Origin: Streptomyces aureus
GTDB lineage: Bacteria; Actinomycetota; Actinomycetes; Streptomycetales; Streptomycetaceae
Reading direction: 5' to 3'
Length of the DNA: 47,462 nucleotides
Assembly (NCBI RefSeq): GCF_000725495.1
Contig: NZ_JNZD01000039.1
Location: 1 to 47,462, forward strand
The notes beneath the pieces are model-generated. The model saw nothing but the letters and a program-made list of their open reading frames with translations. It did not search any database and was not told the origin of the DNA. Shown here one piece after another: positions 8,281-16,413 of the stretch; position 1 is the first letter of the stretch; every line of letters starts with the position of its first letter. A program made the translations under genes and the position numbers.

Positions 8281-8808
8281 TCACGAGGCCTCGGTTGCTG
8301 CGCGTGCTCGCTCGACGAATCGCGCTTGGCATTGCCGGTAGGCGGCCTCCGCGGCGTCGAAGCGATCGCGCGCGTCCGTGTCCCCGCGGCTGATGTGCCA
8401 TAGGTATTGGTTCGCCTTCAGCGCAGCGTCTTGAACGGCCTGAGCCGCATCGGCAGAGGCGGCCGGCCCCTCCAGGACGACGACCCGGACGCTGTGCATG
8501 AGTGGTGCGTACGCTTCGCGGAGTTCAATGCGTAACTCCTCCAGCCGCGCCAACTGCTGCTGGGGGTCGGGTATCTGGAAGAAGGCGTCCGAGACCTTCC
8601 AGTACAACTCCGCGGTTTCGTGGGCGCGTTGCATCAGCTCGAGGTAGGCCGCGCGTCGCAGCTCCCGAACGCGTCCTCGATGCTGAGCCTGTACCGATGC
8701 CTCGGCCTGGACCCGGGCAGCCCGTACGTTCCCCAGGTTGGTCACCCAGCTCGCCAAGACGGCCGTACCGCCGGTGAAAGCCGCGACCCACATCGCACTG
8801 TCCCCCAT
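8281..8808 (-). CDS. Small membrane-anchored coiled-coil protein, unknown function
   Basis: From the ATG at 8806-8808 the product is 175 residues. A short N terminus is followed by one hydrophobic segment (about residues 6-25, MWVAAFTGGTAVLASWVTN). A long, highly charged helical region (about 30-170) comes next, rich in Arg, Glu and Ala and likely coiled-coil. I do not recognise a family. An in-frame start 10 codons upstream (8838) is possible. Neither start has a clear ribosome binding site. The hexanucleotide repeat at 8867-8936 lies 30-60 bases upstream in its presumed promoter or leader, so repeat length could affect expression. Confidence 0.6.
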   Translation of the reverse strand: MGDSAMWVAAFTGGTAVLASWVTNLGNVRAARVQAEASVQAQHRGRVRELRRAAYLELMQRAHETAELYWKVSDAFFQIPDPQQQLARLEELRIELREAYAPLMHSVRVVVLEGPAASADAAQAVQDAALKANQYLWHISRGDTDARDRFDAAEAAYRQCQARFVERARAATEAS

Positions 8809-8866
8809 GGCGATCAGTCTCGGTGAGGTGCAGCACACTGTCGAGGCCGCCCTTCCCGCGCAGCGG

Positions 8867-8936
8867 CAGCACCAGCACCAGCACCAGCACCAGCACCAGC
8901 ACCAGCACCAGCACCAGCACCAGCACCAGCACCAGC
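8867..8936. repeat. Hexanucleotide tandem repeat, 11.7 copies of CAGCAC
   Basis: The unit CAGCAC (GTGCTG on the other strand) is repeated perfectly eleven times (8867-8932), followed by CAGC. It lies outside both neighbouring genes, between the stop of tetR (8981) and the start of the membrane protein gene (8808). A six-base unit would not shift frame, so any effect would be through spacing or structure. Confidence 0.95.
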
Positions 8937-8980
8937 GATGGTACCGGCGACCGCTGCCGACCCGCAGGTTCGATGCCCAG

Positions 8981-9709
8981 TCAGCCGGCGAGGCCGAGGG
9001 CCGTGCCGAGGCGGCGTGCCTCGTGGTCGAAGAAGGCGCGAGGGTCGGCGACGATCGCGCTGCGGTGGCCGAAGAGTTCGAAGGAGATGGCGCCGAAGAG
9101 GTAGGTCCAGGCCATCAGACTGCCCATGACCCGGTCGGCCGGGGTGTCCGGCGGGAGTCCGGCGAGCAGCGGCGCCAGTGACTGCCGGGCGTCGTCGGGC
9201 ATCGCGGGCCGGGTCTCGCCGGGGCGGTGGCCGTCCTGGCCGGGAGGGTCGGTGAAGAGGGTGCCGATCAGGTAGGGGACCCGGGTCGCCTGCGCCACGG
9301 TGTCCTGGGGGGCGGCGTAGCCGGGCACCGGCGAACCGTAGATCAGCGCGTACTCGTGCGGATGCGCCAGCGCCCAGTCCCGCACCGCGTGGCAGACGCC
9401 GACCCAGTGCTCCAACGCCTCCACCGGCTCCTCGTCCGCCCCGTCCAGCGCGGCGTAGGCGGCCTCGGCCGCGGCGCCCAAGGACGTGTAGGCGTCCAGG
9501 ATGAGCGCGGTGAGCAGGGCGTCGCGGCCCGGGAAGTAGCGGTAGAGCGCGGACGGGGTGGCCAGGCCGAGTTCCCGGGCGACGGCGCGCAGGGAGAGCG
9601 CGGCGGCGCCGCTCTCGGCGAGCTGTCTGCGGGCCACCGCCTTGATCTCCGCGGTGAACTCGATCCGGGCCCGTTCCCGTGCGGTGAGGGGCTTCTGCGG
9701 GGAGGACAT
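8981..9709 (-). CDS. TetR-family transcriptional regulator with a WHG-type C-terminal domain
   Basis: The 242-residue product starts MSSPQKPLTARERARIEF. It has the TetR helix-turn-helix at about residues 18-62 (ALSLRAVARELGLATPSALY, then RYFPGRDALL). The C-terminal ligand domain contains AHPHEYALIYGSPVPGYAAP (about 125-145), typical of the WHG (TetR_C_33) subgroup. It probably represses the divergent epimerase gene and itself, since palindromes fill the 145-base gap. The inducer is unknown. Confidence 0.88.
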   Translation of the reverse strand: MSSPQKPLTARERARIEFTAEIKAVARRQLAESGAAALSLRAVARELGLATPSALYRYFPGRDALLTALILDAYTSLGAAAEAAYAALDGADEEPVEALEHWVGVCHAVRDWALAHPHEYALIYGSPVPGYAAPQDTVAQATRVPYLIGTLFTDPPGQDGHRPGETRPAMPDDARQSLAPLLAGLPPDTPADRVMGSLMAWTYLFGAISFELFGHRSAIVADPRAFFDHEARRLGTALGLAG

Positions 9710-9739
9710 GGGTCCATCCTGGCACGGGACGACGAAAGC

Positions 9740-9774
9740 GAGAACACTGAACGCAAACGAGAACACCGTTCTTG
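9740..9774. promoter_or_regulatory. Probable TetR operators next to tetR
   Basis: The half-site GAGAAC recurs as GAGAACACTGAAC (9740-9752) and as the imperfect palindrome GAGAAC-ACC-GTTCTT (9759-9773). The second overlaps the -35 element TTGACA (9772-9777) of the divergent gene. Confidence 0.6.
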
Positions 9775-9800
9775 ACAATCTTCCCGCGCTGCGCCAGTCT
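9772..9800 (+). promoter_or_regulatory. Probable promoter of the epimerase gene
   Basis: A consensus -35 TTGACA (9772-9777) is followed after 17 bases by CAGTCT (9795-9800). The pair is flanked by GAGAAC/GTTCTC operators on both sides, suiting repression by TetR. Confidence 0.5.
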
Positions 9801-9818
9801 CTCGATGTCGGCCAAAGC

Positions 9819-9833
9819 GAGAACATTGTTCTC
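9819..9833. promoter_or_regulatory. Near-perfect palindromic TetR operator
   Basis: GAGAACA-T-TGTTCTC has 7-bp arms around one central base. It lies between the probable promoter and the GTG start (9855) of the epimerase gene, so a bound regulator would block elongation or initiation. Confidence 0.7.
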
Positions 9834-9854
9834 TCTCGCGCTTCGGAGGAAATC

Positions 9855-10808
9855 GTGAGTAAGCACCTGATCGTCGGCGTGGGTCCCATCGGCTCGGCCA
9901 CCGCGCGGCTGCTCGCCGCCCGCGGCGAGGAGGTCGTCCTGGTCAGCCGCTCCGGCGCCGCGCCCGCCACGGCCGGCCTCGCCGACCTGCCGGGCGTACG
10001 GTCCGTGCGGCTGGACGCCACCGACGCCGAAGCGCTCGGCGAGCTGGCCGCCGGGGCGGCGGTGCTCTACAACTGCGCCAACCCTGCCTACCACCGCTGG
10101 GCGACGGACTGGCCCCCGCTCGCCGCCGCCCTGCTCGCCGCCGCCGAGCGCTCCGGCGCCGTCCTGGCCACGGTGAGCAACCTCTACGGCTACGGCGCGG
10201 TCGCCGCCCCGATGACCGAGGACACCCCGCTCGACCCCAACTCCGTGAAGGGCCGGGTACGTGCCCGGATGTGGGAGGACGCGCTCGCCCTGCACCGGGC
10301 CGGGCGCGTCAGGGTCACCGAGATCCGCGGCTCCGACTACATCGGCCCGCACGCCGAGAGCCCGCTCGGGGCCCGGGTCGTACCGCGCCTGCTGGCCGGC
10401 CGCGGAGTCCAGGTGCTGCGCAGCGCCGACACCGCCCACAGCTGGACCTACACCGAGGACGCCGCCCGGCTGCTGGTCACCGTCGGCGGCGAGGAACGGG
10501 CCTGGGGCAGGCCCTGGCACGTCCCCAGCAACGCGCCCCGCACCCAGCGCGAGGCCGTCGCCGACCTCGCCGAGGCTGCGGGGGTCGCACCGGTCCGCGT
10601 CAGCGAGATCCCGGCCGCCATGCTGGCCGCGCTGGGCCTGGTCAACCCGACCGTGCGGGCCCTGCGCGAGGTCGCCTACCAGCTCGAACGGCCCTTCGTG
10701 ATGGACTCGGGCGCGGCCACCGCCACTTTCGGCCTCGAGCCCACCTCCTGGACCGAGATACTCGGCGCCACAGCGGACTCCTACCGAACCCCGGCCAGCC
10801 ACCGCTGA
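9855..10808 (+). CDS. NAD(P)-dependent epimerase/dehydratase-like SDR protein
   Basis: From GTG 9855, with GGAGGA at 9845-9850, the product is 317 residues. It is an extended or atypical SDR. A Rossmann fold begins HLIVGVGPIGSATARLLAAR (glycine motif GxGxxG at about 7-12). YNCANPAYHRW (about 74) follows the fourth strand. The catalytic-type Tyr may lie in NLYGYG (about 107-112), as in other atypical members, but a canonical YxxxK is not obvious. It probably acts on a small metabolite or sugar nucleotide in the cytoplasm. Divergent tetR and the operators indicate substrate-induced expression. Confidence 0.82.
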   Translation: MSKHLIVGVGPIGSATARLLAARGEEVVLVSRSGAAPATAGLADLPGVRSVRLDATDAEALGELAAGAAVLYNCANPAYHRWATDWPPLAAALLAAAERSGAVLATVSNLYGYGAVAAPMTEDTPLDPNSVKGRVRARMWEDALALHRAGRVRVTEIRGSDYIGPHAESPLGARVVPRLLAGRGVQVLRSADTAHSWTYTEDAARLLVTVGGEERAWGRPWHVPSNAPRTQREAVADLAEAAGVAPVRVSEIPAAMLAALGLVNPTVRALREVAYQLERPFVMDSGAATATFGLEPTSWTEILGATADSYRTPASHR

Positions 10809-10854
10809 AAGCCGGCTCGATCCGAGGTCATGGGATCGGTCCTTCCCGCATCAG

Positions 10855-11130
10855 ATGGGTGCTGTCTGCGGTCGACCTGTCCCGTGGCTCCTGGTGGATC
10901 CGACCGATGCCGAGCGGGAGTTGATCGAGCCACATCTGTCTCTGGCAGCGTTCGGACCGGTCCCTGACCTGCGCGGCTCCTTCAACGCGGCGATGCGGCA
11001 GTCCCGTACGGGCAGCCACTGGCGGGATACGCCGGAGAGCTACGGTTCTTGGTCGACGATCTACGATCGCTTCCGGATGTGGGAACGTGAAATGGCCCAG
11101 CCTGTCCGGCTCGAAGCCGTCCCACCGTGA
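10855..11130 (+). pseudogene. IS5-like transposase N-terminal fragment
   Basis: The frame reads ELIEPHL, then FNAAMRQSRTGSHWRDTPES and YGSWSTIYDRFRMW. This is the N-terminal signature of IS5-type transposases in Streptomyces (FNAxxxxxRTGxxWRDLPExYGxWxTxxxRFxxW). The frame stops at 11130 after about 92 codons, before the DDE catalytic residues. No terminal inverted repeats or the remaining orf are visible, so it is a truncated and inactive copy. Confidence 0.7.
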
Positions 11131-11230
11131 GCGGTTTCCGGTCGATGCTCCGGTCCGATGTGGCCCCGACTTCCGGCTCGAGCTTGCCCCGGTAGGACCG
11201 ACCTGGACGGCGGGAGGGGCCCTGGGGACA

Positions 11231-11596
11231 ATGCTCGGCATGACGACTTGAAGAGCACCGGCCGGACGCGAATCCTGGCGCAAGAGGGGACCCGGATGGG
11301 CCGTCCTCGACGGTGAACGCTGGACCTGCGTTGTGTGCCGGGAGCCTCTCCGTTCCTACCAGTACCGCTTCCACCCGCCCGAGTCCTCGATGTTCGAGCG
11401 GTGCATCGGGCTGGCCTGGTGCTCGGGATGCCGGATCTACGACGGCAACATGGTTCACGTCCCTCGCAGGCGGGTCCTGGTCGACGCCCTGGCGTCGCTG
11501 CCTGCCCATGAGCGCGACCGGTTGCTCCGAAAGGAGGCGGCGCTGATCGACCATCTCGACCGTGCCGCTGGGGTGGGCGTCGCCGGCTCTGCTTGA
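11231..11596 (+). pseudogene. Small zinc-ribbon-like protein gene interrupted by TGA near its start
   Basis: One frame carries strong coding bias from about 11255 to 11596 and encodes WTCVVCREPLRSYQYRFHPP, later WCSGCRIYDGNMVHVPRRR. The CxxC...CxxC pattern suggests a zinc ribbon. The only upstream ATG codons in frame (11231 and 11240) are followed within seven codons by TGA (11249-11251). The next possible start is GTG 11333, which falls inside the first CxxC and would remove one cysteine. Either the gene is a recent nonsense pseudogene or it uses an unusual start. Function unknown. Confidence 0.5.
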
Positions 11597-11623
11597 TCGC
11601 GGAGATGTCGAACTCCAGGATGA

Positions 11624-11800
11624 TCTGTCGCCGACGAGGACGCCGCCTTCCAGGCCGCGTTCCAGGTCACGCCGCACTCCAACTGCACGTCGGCCGCCAC
11701 GGCCTGCGCGTCGTTCACGGCTCACTGCCCGATGTGCGCGTCCTGCCCGCCTGTGGTCCACGAGAACGATCTCTTCGCCCCGTTGAGCGCCGGATTTTGA
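11624..11800 (+). pseudogene. Cys/Ser/Thr-rich reading frame, probably the 3' part of a broken gene
   Basis: Between a stop at 11621-11623 and TGA at 11798-11800, about 58 codons are open with about 90 percent G/C third positions, as strong as any real gene here. The product contains PHSNCTSAATACASFTAHC followed by PMCASC, then a tail ending LFAPLSAGF. No start codon with a ribosome binding site lies in frame. In the neighbouring frame just upstream, DRGDVELQDDL joins sensibly if one base is changed, suggesting a frameshift near 11628. I do not recognise the family. A ribosomal peptide precursor is possible but not shown. Confidence 0.4.
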
Positions 11801-11899
11801 CATCGGTTCTTGATCGAGATGCCGGACGATGTCGGCGAGAACCGAGGGCACCTGGAGGGTCGTGTCGGTGTGCCGGGGCCCGACGGCATAATCCGTGTC

Positions 11900-12355
11900 G
11901 TGGATCTGCGAGCGGAACTGATGCCCCCGTCGGTAAGCCGGCAGCAGCTGGACGAGCTCAGCCGTGAGATCTCGCGGATCGCCGACCTGGTGCTCTGCGC
12001 GTCCGAAAAATCCGACGCAGAGATCACTGCTTTCAACGCGCGAACGGGCCACGACTACATGCCTCTCGACTTCGTCGAGTACGACGGCAGCCAGGGCCTG
12101 GCCGAGTTCGCGTTGCAGGCCGCCCGGCCGGCCCGACCCCGGATCGCGGACGTCACCACGGAGGAACTCGCCGAGATCGTCCGCAGAATCCTGGCCGGCG
12201 ACCCGCAGACCGACCACTACCTGCGGCTCCTCGAAGCCAACGTGCCGCATCCCCGGGTCAGCGACCTGATCTTTCACCCCCCGGCCGGACTGCTGGACGC
12301 CTCGGCTGAGCAGATCGTCGACGAAGCTCTCCGATACCGTCCGATCGCACTGTGA
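11900..12355 (+). CDS. Colicin/pyocin-type DNase immunity protein homologue (Im family)
   Basis: From GTG 11900 the product is 151 residues. Its C-terminal 80 residues read VTTEELAEIVRRILA, then a HPRVSDLIFHPP motif near residue 124, ending in a helix (EQIVDEALRYRPIAL). This follows the four-helix pattern of E-colicin and S-pyocin immunity proteins (PF01320-like), whose helix III carries HPxGSDLIYYP and binds the toxin DNase. The N-terminal 70 residues form an extra helical domain (AFNARTGHDYMPLDF). GTG 11900 is favoured because CATAAT lies 9 bases upstream, fitting a leaderless mRNA. Longer starts (GTG 11870, ATG 11819) exist. No toxin gene lies beside it, so it appears to be an orphan immunity gene. 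Confidence 0.72.
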   Translation: MDLRAELMPPSVSRQQLDELSREISRIADLVLCASEKSDAEITAFNARTGHDYMPLDFVEYDGSQGLAEFALQAARPARPRIADVTTEELAEIVRRILAGDPQTDHYLRLLEANVPHPRVSDLIFHPPAGLLDASAEQIVDEALRYRPIAL

Positions 12356-12464
12356 CCTGCAGGCTCCGTCAGTCGGCGGCCACTCCCGCTGTTCGGCGCG
12401 GGCGCGGGTTGCCGACGGAGCCACGCCGACCCTGCTTCCCGGGGCGACGCGCACGACGGGTGCC

Positions 12465-13475
12465 TCAGCGCTGGAAGACCGCTGTCGTCACGGGCACCGC
12501 CAGCAGCAGGCTGAGCCCGATCAGGGGCAGCCGGTCCAGCCACAGGACGGCGACGAACTCGCGCAGGGTCGCGGAGAGCCAGTACGCGGGGGAGGTCGGC
12601 GCACCCACGACGTGGACGGAAACGCCGGCGCGACGGGCCAGCAGGGCCGTGCGGTAGACGTGGAAGCCGCTGGTGACCACCGTGGCACGGTGCCCGGAAG
12701 CGGTGTGGTCCATGAGGTCCGCGCTGAAGCGGAGGTTCTGCCCGGTGTTCACGGAGCGGTCCTCCCGCACGATCCGGTCGGCTGCCACCCCGCGTGCGCG
12801 CAGGTAGTCGGCCATCGCGTCCGCCTCGGAGCGCACCTCGTCGCCACCCTGGCCGCCCGAGACGACGAACACCACACCGTCCGCGTCCGGTGCGCCGGCG
12901 GCGTCGACCGCGAGGGCCCGCTCCAGCCTGCGGCGCAAAAGCGGACCGGGCCGGTCGCCATTGAGCCCGGCGCCCAGGACGACGACATGGGTGGTCTCCG
13001 ACGGCGGGATGCTGCGGCCCCGGACGAACACGTAGCCGGTGAAGGCCAGGAAGAGCAGGCTGAGGTATCCGGCGGCCGCGTTCACCGCCACCATGAGGTC
13101 ACCCGCCACCTCTCCCCCGGCCACCTGGACGACCGCGTCGAGGCCGAGCACCGCCAGCAGGGCGCAGCCGGCGGCGCCGGTAGTTAGCAGGGCCGCCTGC
13201 GGTCCGTAGCGCCGGACCAGGACGATGCCGTCGACCAGCAGGAGCAGGCCCAGCGCGAGCGTCATGAGCAGGGCGGCGACGGCGAGCACGGTCACGACGG
13301 TGGGGTAGGGCACCGCGCTGCGGGCGGCCACGCCGAGCCCGGCCGACGTCACCGCGAGACAGAACAGCACGGCGGTGGCGAACCGGTGCGGCGCCAGCAC
13401 GGCATGGACGACGCCGCCCACGGCGAACACCGCCGCGGCAAGGTACTCCGGGTACTCCGGCACGTCCCCCACCAA
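12465..13475 (-). CDS. YdcF family membrane protein (DUF218)
   Basis: The product has about five hydrophobic segments in residues 1-160, then a soluble DUF218 domain (about 165-305) and a final hydrophobic helix (about 312-330). The domain shows VVVLGAGLNGDRPGPLLRRR, SGGQGGDEVRSEADAMADYL and TSGFHVYRTALLARR, the classical YdcF/ElyC pattern. Family members bind nucleotide-like ligands or act in envelope polymer metabolism (E. coli ElyC). The exact reaction is not established. The start is ambiguous between TTG 13475, GTG 13472 and GTG 13463; GGGAG upstream favours the first two. Confidence 0.85.
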   Translation of the reverse strand: MVGDVPEYPEYLAAAVFAVGGVVHAVLAPHRFATAVLFCLAVTSAGLGVAARSAVPYPTVVTVLAVAALLMTLALGLLLLVDGIVLVRRYGPQAALLTTGAAGCALLAVLGLDAVVQVAGGEVAGDLMVAVNAAAGYLSLLFLAFTGYVFVRGRSIPPSETTHVVVLGAGLNGDRPGPLLRRRLERALAVDAAGAPDADGVVFVVSGGQGGDEVRSEADAMADYLRARGVAADRIVREDRSVNTGQNLRFSADLMDHTASGHRATVVTSGFHVYRTALLARRAGVSVHVVGAPTSPAYWLSATLREFVAVLWLDRLPLIGLSLLLAVPVTTAVFQR

Positions 13476-13733
13476 TCCGCTCTCCCGCCCACCGGGCCCG
13501 TCCCGCCCACCTCTCGCCGCCTGCGCACTCCCGGACCCGCGCAGCGCTGCGGGGCCCGGTGCGGACGGCCGCCGGACATCCTCGCAGACCCGTCCGAGCG
13601 CGCCGTACGCAGGCGGGCCACGACGCTATTCAGGCGCCACCCTCGAGCCTTCGCGGCAGCGCTCCGGACGCGCCGCCGAAGCTCGACGGCGGGGCCTTCG
13701 CTTCGGTCCGGCGCGGTGACCATGGTGCGGGGC

Positions 13734-14085
13734 TCAGGTCACGTCGACTTAGTCGACGGATGAGTTGCCGGCAACCGTTGGTGGTGTTGCCGCCGTAGCT
13801 CCGGCGCCAAGTGCCGTCCTGGGAGGCTGTCACGGTGGCCTTCAGAGAGCCGGCGCTGGCGGCGGTCGCTGTTGTGAGCGTGGAGTAGCTGCTGGGACCG
13901 GCGGGCTCGAACCGCCGTTTCACCGGTCGGCCACCGTAGTTGTCGTAGCGGTGCTCACTCCGGTTGGCGTGCTGCGCGATGCCCCGTGGCGGTGATCGCC
14001 TTGTCCTTGGCTACGGGTTCCGGGGACGCTTTCGCGTTCTGGCCCGTTCGCATCGCGGTGAGGGTGCAGTACTCAATCGGCCGAT
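13734..14085 (-). pseudogene. Decayed third copy of the small secreted protein family
   Basis: Reading the minus strand across frames gives ASPEPVAKDKAITATG, then after a shift HANRSEHRYDNYGGRPVKRR, PAGPSSYSTLTTATAASAGS and VTASQDGTWRRSYGGNTT. A last shift leads to VDVT and a stop at 13734-13736. This follows the C-terminal half of the intact genes at 19234-20019 and 20986-21771 segment by segment (SPEPVxKGxTxTxxGKLSRANWE, KYHGxTxQxVKLQxRK). At least two frameshifts and a premature TAA are present. The N-terminal half and signal peptide are not recognisable. Confidence 0.75.
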
Positions 14086-14231
14086 GATGGGAGCCGGTTC
14101 AGCTGCACTTCGTACGAACCGTCTACCCGACGGTGCCGGGGCGCCGGTCAGGCCCGGCATGCGGAGGTCGGCGACCGCCGGGCCGTATGTGGCCGCCGGG
14201 TCCAACGCGATGCGCGCCGAGCAGGGCCCGG

Positions 14232-16259
14232 TCAACCGTCTCCCAGGGCTCTGTCGGCTGCCCTCACGTGATCCTCGACCGGGCCGAACGAGACCAGGCC
14301 GCTCCCGGCGCCGGCCCGCTCTCCCACGGCGGCGGAGAGTTCGTCACGGGCCCGGAGCAGGACCGGCCGGTGCCCGACGGTCGCCGCCGCGCGGGCCAGT
14401 ACGCACCACAGTGCCTCCTGGAGGAGGTCGTGCGGAGGCCGGGGTACGGCCGTGAGTGCGTGCCGCGCCTCTTCCACGGCACCGGACTCGGCCAACAACA
14501 GCGGGGCGAGCCACGGTTGATAGGGACCGGCGTCGAGGTGGGCGAAGTCGTCGGGATCCGGTGCGGCGCCGTCTCGCATGACCGGCACCAGGGCGACCAG
14601 CGCACCCGCGCCCCGGATGAGGCCGGGCATGCCGCAGTCGGCGGTCCGTGCAAGGACCTGTTCGTACCCGGGACGGGCCGCCACCCAGCCTTCGGTCTCG
14701 CAGGTGCGCAGGGCGCGGTACCAGGACGTGAACACCTCGGCCAGCGGTCGTTCGTTGCGGCGGGCGAGCCGGTCGATCTCTTCCGCCTCGGCGTCCGCCG
14801 ACGCGAGGTCGCCCAGGCCGGCGAGCGCCTGGAGACGGACGATGCGGCCCAGGACTTCGTGCCCGGGAAGCTGGTGGTCGACGGCGAGCCGAGTCAGTTC
14901 GCCGCCGAGGGCATCCCGGCGGCGGGCCGATCCGCAGCCGGCGAACGACTGCATGAAGGCGCCGTTGAGGGCGAACGCCAGGACGGCGGGGTCTCCGAGG
15001 CGCCGGGCGAGCCGGACGGCCTCCTCGGCGGCGCGTTCGGCGCGCCGGCGCCACGGTTCGACGGCGGGGGCCCCGGCCGCCCGGGGAAGGGGAGCGTCGG
15101 CGGCGGCGTCGCCCCGTGACTCGATCGCCACGACGGACAGCAGCCGGGCGCGCAGCGCGGCGGGGCCGTCGGCTCCGAGCCGGGAGGCGGCCCGCGCGGC
15201 GGCCCGGGACAGTTCGCCGGCGCCGTCGGGGTCGTCGGCGCGGGTCCACACCGCGGGGACGTCGTAGGCCCCGATGATCCGGGCGGCCAGTTCCGCGTCG
15301 CCGGTCGTCTCGGCCGCCGTGACGAGATCCCGTCGGTGTCGCTGTGCTTCCTCGAGGCCGTCGGGCCCGGTCACCGCGAGGTCGCGCAGCAGGCCGGCGG
15401 TGGCGTGCAGCCGGGCCCGGGACCGGGCGGGCACCGAGCGGTCCCACGAGGCGGCGGCCCGGTCCCATACGCCGTCGGTCATTCCGGCCGGTTCGGTCGC
15501 GGAGCCGGCGGTGCCGCCGAGGACGCGGGCCTCCGCACGAGCCAGAGGGCCCCCCGGGTCGTACCGTCCGCCCGCCCCGGCGAGGGCGGAACGAGCGAGG
15601 CTCAGCGTCTCCACCGCCTCACCGTGCCGTCCGGCGCGGTCGAGCGCGGTGGCCAGCAGGACCCAGCCGTCCTCCCGCCCGGGGTGGGCGGCGACATGGG
15701 CGCGGAGGTCGGCGACGGCGTCGCGGGCGGCGCCGGTGGCCAGCATGGCGTCCGCGCGCCGCTCGACCGCGTCGAGGCGGAGCGCCTCCAGCCGGGCCTG
15801 CTCGGCGGCTGCCCAGGCGGCAGTGGGGAAGTCGGCCAGCACCGGCCCCCGCCACAGGGCGAGCGCCTCGTCCCACAGGGCGACGGCCGCGTGGGGCGGT
15901 GTCCCGGCCGCCCGCGCGGCGGTGTCCTCGAAGCGCCGGGCGTCCACCGCCTCGGGAACGGTGCGCAGGGCGTATCCGGGGCCGTCGGTGACCAGCAGGC
16001 GGGAGGGCTGCCGGGGCGGACGGCCGGGTTCCAGGGTGCGTCGCAGCGCCGCCACGAAGGTGCGGACCGCGCCCACCGCACCCGCCGGAGGCTCGTCCTC
16101 CCACAGGTCGGTCACGAGCCGGCCGACCGGCACCACCCGGCCCCGCGCGATCAGCAACCGCCCGAGCACCTCCCGGTGGCGGGGCGCCCCGAGCGGGAGG
16201 ACCGCGCCGTCGCCGTCCCAGGCGGCGACCGGCCCCAGCAGTCCGAACTCCACGCCCAC
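14232..16259 (-). CDS. BTAD-domain (SARP/AfsR-type) transcriptional regulator
   Basis: From GTG 16259, with GAGAGGA about 7 bases upstream, the product is 675 residues. Residues 1-95 form an OmpR-like winged helix (VEFGLLGPVAAW, then GAPRHREVLGRLLIARGRVV and LVTDLWEDEPP). Residues 100-245 form the bacterial transcriptional activation domain (RFEDTAARAA, LWRGPVLADF, AHPGREDGWVLLATALDRAG). The C-terminal 400 residues are Ala-rich, helical and TPR-like. I see no P-loop, so this is not a full AfsR with NB-ARC ATPase. Such regulators often activate secondary metabolism. The divergent hydrolase gene is the obvious local target. An in-frame ATG at 16310 is the alternative start. Confidence 0.85.
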   Translation of the reverse strand: MGVEFGLLGPVAAWDGDGAVLPLGAPRHREVLGRLLIARGRVVPVGRLVTDLWEDEPPAGAVGAVRTFVAALRRTLEPGRPPRQPSRLLVTDGPGYALRTVPEAVDARRFEDTAARAAGTPPHAAVALWDEALALWRGPVLADFPTAAWAAAEQARLEALRLDAVERRADAMLATGAARDAVADLRAHVAAHPGREDGWVLLATALDRAGRHGEAVETLSLARSALAGAGGRYDPGGPLARAEARVLGGTAGSATEPAGMTDGVWDRAAASWDRSVPARSRARLHATAGLLRDLAVTGPDGLEEAQRHRRDLVTAAETTGDAELAARIIGAYDVPAVWTRADDPDGAGELSRAAARAASRLGADGPAALRARLLSVVAIESRGDAAADAPLPRAAGAPAVEPWRRRAERAAEEAVRLARRLGDPAVLAFALNGAFMQSFAGCGSARRRDALGGELTRLAVDHQLPGHEVLGRIVRLQALAGLGDLASADAEAEEIDRLARRNERPLAEVFTSWYRALRTCETEGWVAARPGYEQVLARTADCGMPGLIRGAGALVALVPVMRDGAAPDPDDFAHLDAGPYQPWLAPLLLAESGAVEEARHALTAVPRPPHDLLQEALWCVLARAAATVGHRPVLLRARDELSAAVGERAGAGSGLVSFGPVEDHVRAADRALGDG

Positions 16260-16413
16260 GTCAGATCCTCTCGCGGGCGGCGCCGTGCCCGGCGGGTGCC
16301 GCGTGTTCACTCATCGATCGCTGATCCGGGGGCCGCAACCTGGGTGACGTCCCCGGACGAACCGTGCCGCAGGGCCCGGAACGTCCACTCTGCCACGAAC
16401 CACAGGAGTCACC

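Noticed and set aside
8738..9181. Plus-strand frame with a (His-Gln)n tract encoded by the hexanucleotide repeat
   Set aside because: It overlaps the tetR 3' end and the membrane protein gene antisense, has no ribosome binding site, and the His-Gln run is only the repeat translated.
11624..11800. Calling the Cys-rich frame a lanthipeptide precursor
   Set aside because: No modification enzymes, no recognisable leader motif and no start codon are present, so it is reported only as an unusual frame.
10982..12454. A 490-codon minus-strand frame
   Set aside because: It runs antisense to the immunity gene and zinc-ribbon frame and has poor coding character.
13890..13930. A tRNA-like GGCTCGAACCGCC segment
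   Set aside because: It lies in the decayed secreted-protein copy and no acceptor or anticodon stem can be formed around it.
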